A DNA stretch of 64,000 nucleotides from Stenopsyche tienmushanensis (lineage: Eukaryota; Arthropoda; Insecta; Trichoptera; Stenopsychidae): NCBI GenBank assembly GCA_008973525.1, contig WACJ01000106.1, positions 992,001 through 1,056,000 on the forward strand. The letters run 5' to 3'. Below are positions 11,129-23,830 of the stretch, one piece after another (position 1 is the stretch's first letter; the number at the start of each line of letters is the position of its first letter). The notes beneath the pieces were generated by a model. The model did not search any database. It saw only the letters and a program-made list of their open reading frames with translations, and was not told the DNA's origin. A program made the position numbers and the translations under genes.

Positions 11129-14100
11129 AATGTGTACACGTGACGTATTTTGTTTTAGTAGAAGGTAGTACAATTTTAACTATGTTGTTGCAGAATGGCT
11201 TATGCCATTTGAATAGACGTCTCCTGTAAACATTGTACACTGTTGGTATCTAGGCGTCACATTTGGATGACTCTCGTATATTATTGTTCGGATGCATTTG
11301 AAAAGCATGTTTTGGTTCATGTTCTCCAATAAGCTCCGTCAATGTACTTAATTGTGAGACAAATTCGAAAACAGTATCATTAATAACAATGAAGCAGTTT
11401 CGCATGACCAAATCGCACAACAATGGCGTTATTTCTTCAAAAAAAAAAAACAATGGTCTAAAGAAATATTTCACGAAAATGTAGCGGGGAAAATGACTCA
11501 CCGTAGAAAATCGTCAGATTCGCATAGCGACATCGACTACCATACGATATGAGATCATTTTGCTCAAATGCAAATGCTGCGTTCGCAGCTACACATCTGA
11601 TGCATTTAATTAATTCATTACACGAACTAGGACACGCTTAAGATCAAACAGTCTACTACTTCAACACAATTATCCTCGCATTCGACAAAAAATGCATCAT
11701 ATCAAAATATTCAAAGAGTACCAGTTGACCAGTGTCAACTTGAACACAATATCATAAATTAACACCTTACGTACGGGCAATCTTCTGACGCATTTGCCCA
11801 TATTTTTTGCTATAATAATATGCTTCTCGTACCTAAACATCAGCTGACATATAACATATTAATATGTTCCCGTACGTATCCTTTGATTTTTTTTCGATTT
11901 TCGACAAGCTCGGCATTGTATTTAAAGCGTTATAGAGCGCTGCTCGCAGCATGTGCGTGCATACTGTACATACTGGCGCACATTCAACAAGTTCATGGTA
12001 CAAAACTAATAAGCATCATCGAACTGGCGGACCAAACGTTAACAATGTTAATAGTAAACAACGCCAATTAGTTGCAATTGATTCATAATTCACATTTTAT
12101 TATCTGCATCAGATAAGCAATTCGACGCGCCACCGACGACGCTGTCGATTGTAGCCCTGCCGTCGAGACTCAGATCAAAACGGCTAATACGCCATATGTC
12201 GATGTACCGAGATAAGTTAAGCTATCAAATTAAATTATCCCCGCACGACGTAAAAGTGTGATGTTTTCGATTCTGACGTAGAGCATAATATTTGTATTGC
12301 GTGCGCGCGCACATGAGCACGTGCTTTGCATCCGACAAACTGTGGGCCAATCAGAGTGCGAGCTGCATTCTCATTCTTTTTGCTAAAATCATGGAATCGC
12401 CGATTCGAATATAGATATGAAGAGAGCGCCACATGTGCCCGTCGACCTGTATGCAGGATGCGTTGTTTGTTTGTATTGTCGGCGATAAGTGAACTGTGTG
12501 TGACGCTCTGCGTGCCAAAAATTCAATGACCTCATTGCGAATGATTCGTTAATGTATTTTGAGCAAATTGCAGAATTAACCTGACTTGTATGTAATTCAT
12601 GTTCTTGGAACATCAAATGTACTCATTGAAAAACATAATTTTGTGGGCATATTGGGGACAGTTCAAAGAAATTCTATCACATAAAACGTTTTTATGTTTG
12701 ACTTTATTATTAATTCGAGACGATGTATAGCAAGCCACCGTTATTCGACGCATCGCCAATCAACTGAGTCTTTCATATTCATTTTTCATACTTGTGACTA
12801 GTTAAAGTTTCATGTATTATAAGGAGAGACCACGAAACTGTCGATTTGTTGAATCTATAGGGTTGAGACTTTACTAAAATTTTCATTGAGAACGATCTTA
12901 TAAATCAAGGTCACAAACTTCAGCAAATTTCTTAATTCTCTTTAAAAAGATAGGCACTATTATATTGACTCAAATCTCAGCCATTGATTAATTATCAGTA
13001 TTGTGTACATACATTTAACAGACATACACATTTGAACAAATTATTCGCTAATCGACAATCGATGGAACCAATTAGCATCGATTAAGGGGGTCATATCAAT
13101 CAAGGAGGAAGATTCAATTTTTACAGCATTCTATTTAACATATTAGGTAGATGCAAAAGTAATCGTTTTTGAAATCAATGCGTTCTTATTCCATCGAGAA
13201 CATACATTTTAAAAATATTCCTATTCTTTGACCGTCAATGTGGAATTTACACTGACCGTTCCGCATTTAAGGTGTTATAAAAAGATCATTTATTGATTGA
13301 TCAATAGAGCATCCATTTAAAAATATGAAAACAGTATTGGTCAGATAATATAAAATACGCAAAAACTTCTGCATCAACCTATTATTTGTATGACCATTTG
13401 ACCATCGTAAGCGTGTTCACCGATAATATGGATATTTTTTGTGATATCCGAACAGGAAATCGTTAGAATATCTAAACTCAAATTAACAAATCTCTCAAGA
13501 TGCTGAATTCAAGCAAATCTCGATACGTACAACAAAAGATCAACCTGCTTGTCGTTCCAAAAGGGTTAAATTAACTGTCCAATGAATGCATTCATATGTA
13601 ATTACAATCAAGCTATCAATTTGCCGCAAGGAATATTGTCACTATATTGCGCAATTTCCCTCTCAATTCAGCAGAGGCGGGATTTAATGATTGATTTGAT
13701 TAGTAGAAAACGCAAGGTCGTCTTTTGTACACCACTGTGTAAATAATTATATTACACTTTTAAAAAATCATGGTAATCGTGTCAAATTACTGGCTATGAA
13801 TGTCCAGCAAACAGCCACATGGGGCTAATCTATTAACCGTTGGCTCTATCCACTATTAACACTTTATCGACTGCAAACGCCACGTTGGCGTCCCGTAGCT
13901 AAACGAAACTTTGCGTACAGACATGAAGAAATATTCAACGACATCTTTATTTCAAAACTATGGAGAACATCAAATATTATTAAGTTTATTAATTTTACAT
14001 TTATTCGCTGTGAGTACAATTAATGGCATGCATCATTTTAAGAATGGATCTGTAAAGATGCACTTTTAAGGAACCGATAAGATCTAACTTTTTTATTAAA

Positions 14101-15227
14101 ATGATCATAAATATATCATTCTCGGTCGGAAAGAGATATCTTTCAAAAATTTATAACAGTTAGATACACGCTATCCGAAAAACCGAAATGAAACTCGAAT
14201 ACATTACAATATTTTGGCAAATTATTTAAATAATAGAACATATTTAATAGCTTTGAATTGATCGATTGTTTTCACCATAAAAGTATGTAGTATACTTTTC
14301 TTCTTTGGGCCACAGAGAGTTGTACATAGAACGTAATATGAATAGATGCTAATATGAATTTTATTCAGATCTATAAATTTGAATACAATTTCCATTAAAT
14401 ATGCAACAATTGGCGTAGGTTATGCGGTCGATAAAGTGTTAAACGAAGATGCACCTGAATTGGAAATTTGCATGTCTACCTAGAAATAATAAATTAATGT
14501 TTGTTAAGCAAATTTATTTGCTAAATTGTTAAAGACCAACTATTCTCGAGGGGACATGTAACAAAATAGATACATAGACCCGGCTCAACAGCAAAAATAT
14601 CACAACTGTACTCAAATTCATCTTGCTTCGTGTCAGAATCCATTACGGATTTTCGGATTCTGAAAAAATGTCAATTTTAAAAATTTAATGGATATCAAGA
14701 AAGTTTTCCGATAAAAATAAGAATGCATGCGCCCAACAGCAATTTGGCACAACACGATTGCTTATCTATATTTTTGTCGTAGATAGTAGCCTAAATATTA
14801 TATACGGAGTTCAAATCAAAACACAATCTCATCAGAAATCAATCACAATCTTAGATTGATGCAAATCTTGCTTCTAGAAATCAGCTGTTTGAGCTATCAT
14901 TTTTATGGCCTCTTAATCGCGTATACAAACGATTCCTTACTAATCGATCGTCCAAGATATCTAATAGTCGATGCCTATTACATTTAGAAAAAGATCCGCA
15001 ATTGTTGTGTTAAATTATCATCGCACAACACTTGTGTCATCAAAAATCCTCAGCAATCACCACTTATTTTTGCGGTGATTTAAAGTAATTTTGTAAAAAA
15101 TAAACGATCAACAAAACAACACGATAGGACGAACATAGAACATTCTATAATCAAGATCTGTTGCACATTTAAAAATGTAATTATTTGTGTTCGTTCGGAT
15201 AAAAATGAGATTCTGGAAAATAAACAA
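11129..15227. other. No gene seen
   Basis: Long AT-rich stretch. The minus-strand frame at 11250-11501 (containing EEITPLLCDLVMRNCF) is protein-like but short, and I could not assign it. The 12.2-12.6 kb part is somewhat richer in CpG and open on both strands without domains. Nothing else is recognisable. Confidence 0.45.
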
Positions 15228-15330
15228 GAAAGGCTTCGAACCGTTATTTTTATCATTTCGGTTTTGGTTTCGATTACGTTCCAAACATTTATATCGACTC
15301 GGTTTCGTTCCGGGTCGAAGCCCCGTAAAC
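15228..15330. mobile_element. Short hAT-type MITE with GGCTTCGAACC termini
   Basis: About 100 bp with inverted ends: AGGCTTCGAACCGTTATTTT at the left and the complement of GGGGCTTCGACCCGGAACG at the right. The centre contains CGATTACGTTCCAAACATTT. Related ends or internal pieces occur near 15535-15600, 17585-17680, 18420-18490, 20735 and 52340-52400. GGTTCGAACC-like palindromic termini are common in hAT MITEs; assignment rests on terminus style only. Confidence 0.55.
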
Positions 15331-18300
15331 AAGAAATCAATAGATTTTTGTGAAATTTCATTTCATAGAAGGAAGTGAATATCATTCAAAAATAAAATAT
15401 TGTATTTCTCCTCCATTTTTTACTTTCAATGTATTTTCATTTACATTATTTCCATTTTCTCGTAGAAAAAAATCAAAGAAGGTCCTAGCTATTGTTGCTG
15501 AGGCTCAACACAAATTATTTCGCTAAATACATATACCGAACCAAAATAAACCGATATTTTCGAACCGGTTCAGTTCCGGTACAAAGTCCTGGTTTTAATA
15601 ATAACACATAATAATATATACTGTGTATAGTTTACTTTTGCACTCCAAGCGATTTTTAGTGAATTTATCCACCGCAACCATATTTTTGATGTAATCTGGA
15701 ATTATCTATTGCAAATATATTGAAAAGGTACAGAAATATTCTGCTAGCTCTGATCTATTCAATCCCTAAGTAGTGAAGCTTTTATAATATGGTACAAGTG
15801 TAGAAATATAACTTGTACGGAAACATTCTATAAATGGGTGATTTTTCGTAAAATGAGAAATTTATCTATTCAAGAACAATTGCTTTGATGTTTCAAAAAA
15901 TAAAAACATCAGAATAGCTCTAAATAATTGTAATCGAGGCTGGAGTACAAAATGTCGAGGCCACCTCGACATCGGAGTTCAAAGGATTAAAGGCAGTGAA
16001 TATTTATTTTCTTTTCGATTTGGCGGAAACAATTTAATATCAGAAACACCGACGAAATTCTTGATGATTAACATCAATTATGACATCTCAAGAGTCGTTT
16101 TCGTGCCATAGTTGACTGTCAAAATCATTGAAAATATCCGTTCTCTTCGCAGTCAACGCACGGAGTCGTTGAGAAGGACAAATATTGCGAGCGAATAAAG
16201 CGTGTTTGTAACGGATTATTTGACATTTATCGACACATTTTATGTAATAAACGCAGACATGCCAAATAAGGGACATTAGATAATTTTCTGCAACGCAGAA
16301 CCTAGTGATTAATTAATATTATCCCGTCAATGGCGACCTTCTCTGGAACGCTTTGGTAATTTTGAAACAAGCTACAGCGGCAAGTTAGCGCCCGACTAAA
16401 GTGTGTTAACGCTTTCTGGTCCTATGTGTCATCCGTTTGAGACATCGATTTATATTTATAGCACATATGCAAATTCTTAACATATAAAATAAAATAATTC
16501 TCTTCAAATATAGACCAATTTCATTTATTTTCTTAGAATAATTTAGAAATGTGATCGACGTCTATGTATCGCCGCACCGCATTTTTAGCCGAAATTTCTC
16601 GTAACGATATATAGCGACACTTAAACAGTTAAATCAGGTGATCATTTTTATACGGGCTTTATTTTACTTGCAAAAATGTCAAAAATCGTAAAAAAAACTA
16701 CAGTGACGACAGTGATTATAGGAATGAACTAGACTGACGAAGTAAAGATGATGTTTCTTGTGTATTGCAAACGACCAATAAAACAGCCTCTATTTAAGAA
16801 CTGTGATTCTGACAAAGAGATTTTGGTTCCTGCAAATGCAACACGAACCCTCAGGTTTTACAGTGGTAATGATGAAATTAAAATTTCGACCAAACATAAA
16901 TTCTTAAAGTGACACCGATCGACTTCAATCGCACGGAGCCGCTGGAGAGTCCATGAAATGGTTTTGCAGCGCCATAATGGACCGGTGCGTAGATGGCTCG
17001 TGGAAGGCGCTGCATGCAACAATTTGGCCAAATTAGCGACGGCGTTGCGGCAATGGTGGCGGGCAAACAATGCGTGTCTTTGTCTCTGTCTGCTCTCTGC
17101 CGATCGATAGCTCCTTCTAGATCATGATGTCATTGCTAAAAAGTGGACACGCAGTCGCCATAGCCGACCGGACGTGGACGAGCAGAGTTCACGATCGGTA
17201 GGTGAAAGCGACCGACGAGAGAAGACGACACGTGTAAACGGCCTTTCACCGTAATCCACGAGCACTCCAAACACAAAGATGGACATCTGCCCGTCGCTTT
17301 AAAATTCAACCGGTCCTTTTAATTCCGCCGGGGACTGCGATTCCTCTCCGTCGCGTTATTATGTATTTTTTTGCTCGACCGCCTCAAAATGACTGCACCG
17401 TACACGGACGAGATATCCCTTATATAAATGCAATAAAGCCTTTCCCGAGAGCCGAGTAAATACGCATTTACTAACCAACCAACCATTTTCAACACTCACT
17501 AATGGGACACATTCATCATTTTTAATACGACGATCAATCTCATTTTATAATAGACACACTCATTGTTTCAATCTAATGTGGCAATAATTAAGTCTGAATT
17601 CCAATTTTCGTTCCGGTTTAATTCCAAACATTTATATCGGTTCGGTTTTCGCTCCTGGTGATTCATTTTTATTTGTATTAACACCTGATATTGTTCCTTA
17701 TAGGCAACAGATATCATTTAAATAATCAATTGAAGGTATAATAGGAAATACAAATTGAAATCTGGGAATCCCAGTCTGGGTACGTAGCGGAACAATTAAC
17801 AGGATGAATAAAACACAGTCAACCCTCCTATAGCGTCCACTTTGTTTGCGGGGACTTTTACTTGAGCAACTGGTAAAATACGCAAGGTCAATGCCCCCTC
17901 GCGGGTGTTAGTCACTTGCACTTGTTAACAAACTAAACATATACAACTTTTAACCATTTGAGTAGTGAGCTAATTTAAAATCATCATAAACTTAGATGCT
18001 ATAATCGTTTGTCCGCCACTTATCATCCGTACAAATCCACTTATCTATCAGGACCACCGCATCGTGTATGACGATTGTATATACAATAAATAAATAAATA
18101 CTTTCGATAGCACACAATATTCGGTCATTTCTTCAATTAAACATAAACAATACACTTGAAATCGATTCATCCGGGTTATCATTTTTAGTAGATAAATTTA
18201 GGTTATCAATCTAACCGTACGATGCACGCAAGATACTCTCTCCGTCTCTGTCTCCCATTCAGAATTTCCGACCAGCAAAATAATCTCTCCGTCGCCGTCT

Positions 18301-20289
18301 GTCTTTCGAGCTCAACGTGCAAGATGGCTCTTTCTGAATCACAGCACACAATTTGGACACAACTCTATGCCTTAGCTCTTTAAGATGTTAATATATTATA
18401 AATAACAAAATTCGATATTTTGATTCGATTTGGTCCAGTTCCGAAAAAAATACAGTTATCGATTTGGCTTTGGTTTTTAGCCCTGATAAAACAAGGTACC
18501 AAATTCAGTTCATTATTATTTTTCATCGACTATTTTTGAAGTTAAATTTGTACAAGGGCGTTTTCAAAAAATTGGCATATTTATATTATTTCGTGACATG
18601 CGTGTTCGTTTAACGCTTTGATGAGTGTGTCCGCATATGCTGCGGATGCACTCGAATGACCAAGAGAGAGGACGAATGGACAAATGGATGACATCCACAG
18701 GATTCCTGAATTTCATCCAGTTACTTACTTTATTAGGACGCACCGAACAAGATTTATATCAAAGCATTTCAATATCGAATGTATGACGAAGTGAATATTT
18801 GGACTCAATTATGTGATTTTTTTACACCCCTGTTGCTATTATTTTAGTAATGAAATATGAATGAATATATAAAAAAAGATTCACTATAATGAAATTGAAT
18901 GTATGTCTGTCTGTTCTCCAAGCGATTTTATGTGTTTTGGTACATCTAAATAGATTTTAGATCTTTTCAAACGCAATAACATTTAGATATATGGTTGCTC
19001 AATTTATGCATACTCGGGGGAGCTTTGAAAAGCAATCCATCTACCAAATGAACACAAATGCCTTCTTCCTAACATCTACACGTTTCAATTACCCAACGTT
19101 CGCTTGTTCGAATATCGGTGTTACTTCGCCGACGGTATTTGCAGTATTCCGGAAACGGAAGCTCTCTAAGACGTTGTGTATATAACAACAGCTCGCTCGT
19201 TAATAATAGAGCTCTGCATTCAGAAACATTTTAAAATTTCACGAAGGCTTCAATGCATTCCGAGCGATCGATGAGCCATCGAATCCAACGATGAAGGCGT
19301 TTTATCTGCTACACTTCCTATTTAATTCTACATTGTTGCATTCATGATTAAATGGTAAAAATGAGCCTAAATCACACCATTTGGCAAGATTATTTGTCGT
19401 TATTTAGAGCCATAGAATCAAATGACATGTCAATTTATACTCTGCTTAAGAATTGCTTTAATTGACAACGTTGAAAAACTATTTGCACTGGGGTTTGAGA
19501 ACAGAATGTTTAATGGCAACCTGTTGAAGTTGTTAATGGACTAAGATGCTGCAGCATTCTCTTCAAATTATCCAGTTACACGGACTGTTATAAAAATGTT
19601 GTCCTCTTGTGCACATTTCGAGTGGACAATAGCCTTGTCCGACGAATAAATCCATCCATTGTAACTATTAACCACGGCTGTATGGTATTATATTAACGAA
19701 TCTTTGTTTAAAACATGTTCAATTCCGTCAAAAATAATTTAACTTATCTGATAATTGGTCACATTAAAAGCGAGAGACGTTGTAGGCTGACATTGCGCAC
19801 ACGCATCTATTCATGCGCATCATATGTATAAGTTTTTGCATAAATTAATGATTAGACAATGCCGATCGATTCAATTTAACCCCATTCATGCGAGACATTT
19901 TTAGCGAATATTGACAGCGAGCAACATTTTGTTAATAAGAGGGCAGGGCTATTAACTACTGCAGGAGTCTTCGTTTAAAAGACGATCGCGTTATCAAAGT
20001 CATAAATTCGTTTTATTTTACATAAATTTGATTTGATTTACATAAATTTGTGTACATTCAGGAACATATTTATCACACAATAACAAAAGTGTTTTCTTCA
20101 AGATCAACCTATTAACAGTTTCTTTTTGTGTCGATTGGAATGAAAATTTCCGAATAGATTTTTGAAAAATATGCGTGTTCAAGTAAATTTATCCTGTATA
20201 ATCATCGACAAAGATCATAATATGTCCTTTCAGTGGAGATATTCGTACGCAAAGTGTTAATACTTGTAAAAGCAAATTGAAATCAAGAC
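15331..20289. other. No gene seen; scattered repeat fragments
   Basis: Holds hAT-MITE-type fragments (about 15535-15600, 17585-17680, 18420-18490) and an unclassified repeat opening AATGTATGTCTGTCTGTTCT at about 18890-19190. CpG-richer DNA at 16.9-17.4 and 18.2-18.3 kb (CTCTCCGTCTCTGTCTCCC) shows no convincing frame. Otherwise AT-rich, with no domain-like ORF. Confidence 0.45.
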
Positions 20290-20575
20290 AAAAATGAAGG
20301 AATAAATGTATGCTGACTGATAACGATAATTTGTACGATTATCGAATAAAATAGACTATAATAAAGCAATTTTAAGATAAATATGTAGTGTTTTTATTTA
20401 TATAATTTTTTAAAAACTTTTTTATGCGATTTGAAGTTATGCGGTTTTTAAAAATAACGGAACCTATCCCTTAGTTTTCAATTTAGTTCAAGTCTTTTTT
20501 ATGCGAATTTTTTATATGCGACTCCCAGTGGAACATATTTATCGCATAAAAACAGACCCAAGTGTATATATATTT
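20290..20575 (-). mobile_element. pogo/Tigger-like fragment (family P2)
   Basis: Shares TGTATGCTGACTGATAACGA, TTTGTACGATTATC, AAACTTTTTTATGCGATTT, GAAGTTATGCG and the terminus CATAAAAACAGACCCAAGTG with the more complete element at 39116-39833. Only one terminus is present. The first part can form a hairpin around GATAACGATAATTTG/CGATTATC. Confidence 0.6.
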
Positions 20576-20734
20576 GATAAATTCGCGGCATGCTTAACAC
20601 ATTGCTTGCGGGAACAGGAATCACCATCGCTGCTACTCACTGAATACTAAAGCATGGATACATGTACTAAAAACATGGATATTGTGTTTTACACAGCCAT
20701 CTATTAGTTGGAATGTAATATTTTTGGAAAAAAA

Positions 20735-20880
20735 TCAGGGCTTCGAACCGTTATTTTATCGGTTTCGATCCTATTCGAAGTTCTGGAAGATGTTGCAAAA
20801 ACACGAACCCAATTCTCGAAATCCCAAACAACGAAATCCAATCCGGAGCCAAAATTTCGATCCCGGAATCGGGACTTTCA
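20735..20880. repeat. hAT-type terminus (GGCTTCGAACC family)
   Basis: Opens CAGGGCTTCGAACCGTTATT, like the MITE at 15228-15330, and continues with GGTTTCGATCCTATTCGAAG and several CGAAATCC blocks. The matching right terminus is not evident, so this is probably one end of a decayed element. Confidence 0.5.
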
Positions 20881-20889
20881 ATAGTTTAA

Positions 20890-21545
20890 GAAATTATATT
20901 GATAAATTGATCAAAAATGATTTTAGAAGCCAGGTAGCTCGCTGCTGAAAATTTACGTTCAGTCTCCACGCTCGTTGGAGGTATCGTCATCGGATATTTA
21001 AATGCTAGTTCGAGTCGATAACCCCATTTTCGTATAACACCATCAATCCAACTGATAAAATTCCTATCTGCTGAGATACGGACTAAAACTTGCAAAATTC
21101 CCGATTTCCCGACAAATTATTTATTTCCGTCGCTGCAGACGAATACTCATATACTATAATACTTTGATGTTATTCGTAATTATAATACGGAGGAATACAA
21201 AAATTCTGAAGCCCGTATGTATTATATTTCATATCGATATTCCCATTGTTAGAGTCGAAGTGTAGTAAATACATCACCGGTAGGGAAAGATTAATTTAGC
21301 AATTTGAAAAATATATATGTACTGTATATAGATTAGACAGTTACTGACCCTAGTTACGTCGCCTAAGCTCGCCGATTAGTAGTTTACGCCACTGTTTCCA
21401 AACATCCAGATTTCGGCGGGAATGTCTCGATTTAGTAGCCTTCGTCGTGCTGGTGTGGTGTATGATTTTTGTTAGATAAAAATTTCAATCCCGAAAAGGG
21501 ATTCATGAGCACCTAAAGCTGTCCGGGATCCCTGGATTGGATTCG
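20890..21545 (-). mobile_element. hAT transposon remnant: 5' terminus joined to transposase C-terminus (copy A2)
   Basis: Read on the minus strand, the terminus TAGCGAATCCAATCCAGG, GATCCCGGACAG and the shared subterminal region are followed, after CGGGAAATCGGGAATTTTGC, by a transposase fragment at 21095-20890. It contains WIDGVIRKWGYRLELAF and IPPTSVETERKFSAASYLAS, the hAT C-terminal dimerisation signature. Everything between the terminus and the last part of the transposase is deleted. The copy at 34733-35350 has the same deletion structure, so this defective form was probably itself multiplied. Confidence 0.8.
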
Positions 21546-21611
21546 CTACTAGCAGCATACTTATATTTCAGCTTTTTATTTAATACGAGACTCAAACGCA
21601 CATCTTGGTTG

Positions 21612-21795
21612 ACATTATACTTTTTTTTGAGGTGGCTTTTAGCAATTCCTTTTATGGTAACATTACCAACCATTTTGACATGGTTTTTATGGCTTATGTA
21701 TGTTTTTAAAAATGTGGTCGCCAGCCACACCTGTAGATTTGAACCAACGGTGATTGAGCGATGAGTCCAAACGCTTAGCTGCGGGACTCCCTTAT
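21612..21795 (-). repeat. tRNA-derived SINE, copy 2
   Basis: On the minus strand: GGGAGTCCCGCAGCTAAGCG, TTTGGACTCATCG, the B-box-like GTTGGTTCAAATCTACAG, then a body with CAAAATGGTTGGTAATG, ATAAAAGGAATTGCTAAAAG and an A-rich end. It aligns in order with the copy at 3684-3870. A short tail piece of the same body (CAAAATGGTTGGCAATGGTC) is present on the plus strand at 45405-45440. Confidence 0.65.
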
Positions 21796-21997
21796 TTCCT
21801 ACGTACACAAGACTTTTGTTAGATTCCACTTCATAAAGGAGAATTGTTTCTCGTATTATTCTTTTGTAAAATACTGGATTTTTTAAAATCTGGTTTGTGT
21901 ATATAATATAAATACACTGCAACTATGTTTTTATATTAAGTGTAAGGGATAAGGTACAGGTAGTTCTCGATTTGCGTCGATTAGAATTTTGTTTCTT

Positions 21998-22048
21998 TAT
22001 ATATATAATTCTGTAGTGGACTGTCAGTGGCTGCACTATGATGATATG
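21998..22048 (+). repeat. Retroposon (ATG)n tail fragment
   Basis: TTCTGTAGTGGACTGTCAGT followed by GGCTGCACTATGATGATATG repeats the 3' end of the retroposon at 31539-31809. Only the last 50 bases are present. Confidence 0.6.
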
Positions 22049-22129
22049 ATATATATAATATTTAAAAAACGCGTAGCAGTTTAAAAAACCCCTCTTTTAC
22101 AATTTAAACAGTTACTTGAGATGTCGAGA

Positions 22130-22985
22130 ATTGATATTTGGCTTCAATGCAATTTATCGGATTATCTGAGTTCATACTTTTATATTCATCTATTGGCGTC
22201 GACTCATGTTTAGTGTATATATTTGTGCATATCATCGAAAGGCAGTCGAGTGCGTGGGCATTATGCGTGTATTGCGAGGATCGACGACGTTTATGGTTTA
22301 TATGGAAGCATTTAGTTGTACAAATATCCTTTTCGACGAGGAGTGTCCGTCCTCGTCGAGGTATTTCTCGGAAGGTCGAAAACGTAGCTGCTGCAATAAA
22401 TGAGATCTACAAAACGACAACGCCTTACGAAATTTCGTCTACCTGCTTATGCGGCGAAATAAAAGAGACATAAGATAAGAGGCGTACGCAGATTGATGAA
22501 TTCTCGGGAACGATGGCTTCGATTCGCATCGCGCGACGACTCGTCGTCGTTCCACTTTGACCGCTCGAATCCAAAGGCCGCCTTTCGGTATTTAACTGTT
22601 ATGGCGCCGAAACGTGTTCGAAAACATTTCGGAGAGGCTAATGGAGGCATCGGCGGCAGCCTCCTCTCTTCGGACCGATTACACACTTCACCGAGATTCT
22701 GCCGGGCGGAGAGCGAGGTGGGCAAAGCTCGCATATAAATGCCGAACAATGCAGTATACATAACGAATGGAATGCGGTTCCGAGCACCTCGATACTGTAT
22801 CCAGATCTGCAAAAAAGACAACCGAGATCGCAGGAGATGCGTTAGCGGAATGACGAGCGTCGATCAAAATGCATAGGTCATACCATACCGCCATCGCGCT
22901 CCGCCGAGACATAGACTCCGCGCTTAATTGAGGCTTTCTCGGAAACCGATGCACGCTCGGGACCGGTGTATTTTTAGGAAGAGCG
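22130..22985. other. CpG-enriched segment, no recognised gene
   Basis: Both strands are open for up to about 120 codons (plus 22138-22473 and 22493-22738; minus 22447-22821) but the frames overlap and show no domain. Local composition is richer in CG dinucleotides (CGACGACTCGTCGTCG is a near-palindrome at about 22528). A regulatory element or unrecognised exon is possible; neither is shown. Confidence 0.3.
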
Positions 22986-23254
22986 CTCCAGAGTCACTCC
23001 TGCCTTGAGGCACATTCACTGCCATCGATTATGCGCCACTGCCAAATTATGAACCCGACGATGCATCGCTAAAATCGGCTGCATAACATTTCTTAATCCA
23101 TTCATGAGTACGCACACACACGTCGAGCGATCTACAGAGAGTGTGCCTGCATATGGTTTGATATCGCTGTCTGGGCGTGTACAATTTTCGTAGAAAAGTG
23201 ATGAATGAGGTCGCAGGAGGTCTAACGCGCTGGATACCGACGTTCTATGAGGTT

Positions 23255-23830
23255 TGATGGAGACAAATCCAGTTCTTTCAAGCAATAAACGCAAAAGACA
23301 ATGCGTCAACAATGGCCAACGAGCACAAATTCAGACTCGAAGTGAGTTGCATCCTATAAAAGTGATGTTGTGCGTTTTGTGGGATTTTAAAAGAATCGTT
23401 TGTTTTGAATTGCTGCCAAAAAATGAATTGATTACTTCAGACGCGTATTGTCAAGAGTGAGAGCAATTTAAATTACATTGTAGTTGTAATTCGTCTAGAA
23501 TTCAACAATAGACAGTGTCATTTTGCATCACGACAACGCAAGAATTCAGCGATTAAAAAATATGTATATGGACTTTGAATGGGAGTTATAATTACATCCA
23601 CATTATGCTCCAGATCTCACTCCTTCGGATTTTCATTCATTCCGTTCGTTTCCCTTATTAGATCAGAAAAAAAAGAAGAAATAAAATTAGCAATCGTGCA
23701 AGCACGAATGAAGCGTACCGATTCTTACTCCAGAAGAGATATCTTTCTTTTATAGACGCAGAACCAACGAATGAACTCATAAAGGAACACGCCGAGAACT
23801 ATGATGATATTGGGCGGTTCCCATTCTCGA
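23255..23830 (+). pseudogene. mariner transposase pseudogene (family C)
   Basis: The plus strand encodes the middle and end of a mariner transposase: KVMLCVLWDFKRIVCFELLP then SDAYCQ at 23363-23457, a relic of the HDNA catalytic motif (CATCACGACAACGCAAG, about 23527), and HPHYAPDLTPSDFHSF near 23595-23640. Stops and frame changes separate the blocks and the N-terminal DNA-binding region is missing. The last two motifs correspond to the second and third catalytic aspartates of mariner enzymes. Dead copy; no terminal repeats identified. Confidence 0.85.

Noticed and set aside
11250..11501. Minus frame with PLLCDLVMRNC, reminiscent of a reverse-transcriptase motif
   Set aside because: The neighbouring residues do not fit any RT family I know and no further RT motifs follow.
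11550..11562. TGAGATCATTTTG, identical to the first 13 bases of the bantam microRNA
   Set aside because: The bases after it diverge and no complementary arm that would form a hairpin is found upstream or downstream.
22138..22473. 111-codon plus-strand frame
   Set aside because: No domain, overlapping frames on the other strand, and composition explains the openness.
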